Below are positions 6,255-6,497 of a stretch of DNA of 6,497 nucleotides, one piece after another; within the stretch, counting starts at the first letter, position 1; every line of letters starts with the position of its first letter. A program made the position numbers and the translations under genes. Under the pieces are notes generated by a model, which was not told the DNA's origin, searched no databases, and worked only from the letters and a program-made list of their open reading frames with translations. The DNA is from Nitrospirae bacterium RBG_13_39_12 (GTDB lineage: Bacteria; Nitrospirota; Thermodesulfovibrionia; Thermodesulfovibrionales; SM23-35), in NCBI GenBank assembly GCA_001805125.1, contig MHEF01000162.1, positions 1-6,497 of the forward strand. Reading direction: 5' to 3'.

Positions 6255-6497
6255 CTTATAGACTTATATCCTTCCCAATGAGCCTTATATGCAAAAAACC
6301 TAACGATCGGGATAAGGAATATGTGTATTAAATAGCCCTCTTTTTTGAATAGTTTAATATGGTTTTTCATATCGTTCCAGAATATTAAAGCCTTTGTTTT
6401 AAAAGTGGGACAAACTCCTCCAAGGAAATCTATGTTGTATTTTTTATTTATCATTTTTAATGCCTTTCCATCCCTATATGCACGGTCTGATATTGCT
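6251..6497 (-). CDS. C-terminal 81 residues of an unidentified protein, cut by the right edge
   Basis: The frame is open from the right edge to a TGA at 6251-6253. An ATG at 6454 is not the start: the same frame continues upstream through 14 further codons (AISDRAYRDGKALK) to the window edge. The visible part holds FLGGVCPTFKTKALIF, a basic stretch, then a hydrophobic segment (IHIFLIPIVRFFAY) and the ending HWEGYKSIR. I do not recognise the family firmly. A hydrophobic/aromatic segment near the C-terminus after a basic stretch is common in membrane-associated GT2 glycosyltransferases, and the neighbours are glycan genes, so a glycosyltransferase is my best guess, at low confidence. Its stop overlaps the GTG of the YfhO-type gene by four bases, so the two belong to one operon. 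Confidence 0.7.
   Translation of the reverse strand, partial: AISDRAYRDGKALKMINKKYNIDFLGGVCPTFKTKALIFWNDMKNHIKLFKKEGYLIHIFLIPIVRFFAYKAHWEGYKSIR

Overview
All protein-coding content reads on the minus strand, so transcription runs from high to low coordinates. The window is AT-rich. A complete type II secretion-type secretin with a signal peptide implies a diderm (outer-membrane-bearing) bacterium. Base composition and gene style would fit a Nitrospirota- or deltaproteobacteria-like lineage, but that placement is only inference.

Right part (about 3705-6497): an apparent envelope-glycan or glycolipid operon. It starts with the C-terminal end of an unidentified protein running off the right edge. 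That gene overlaps by four bases (GTGA) with a 767-residue YfhO-type polytopic membrane protein. After a 17-base gap comes a broken family 2 glycosyltransferase: its first ~20 residues and its last ~40-55 residues are present in different frames, and the middle of the gene is missing.

Middle (3279-3704): no intact gene. It holds a long imperfect inverted repeat (3463-3703) with a GC-rich palindrome in its centre. This is MITE-like or the remnant of two oppositely oriented repeats. Next to it lies a well-formed sigma70-type promoter and a strong ribosome binding site for the secretin.

Left-centre (1239-3278): a GspD-type secretin with a TTG start, a long charged linker after the signal peptide, N0 plus two further N repeats, and the outer-membrane beta domain. 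After a 206-base gap comes a PIG-L/LmbE-family zinc deacetylase (256-1032).

Left edge (1-255): no gene. A second sigma70-type promoter, a leader with a hairpin, and an AAGGAG-like site at the very edge point to another minus-strand gene starting just outside the window.

Taken together, the genes suggest envelope-polysaccharide or glycolipid modification (YfhO, glycosyltransferase remnant, N-deacetylase) beside a protein-export outer-membrane channel. I do not see a clear novel system. The most interesting items are the decayed glycosyltransferase, the adjoining inverted-repeat element, and the regulatory leader at the left edge.
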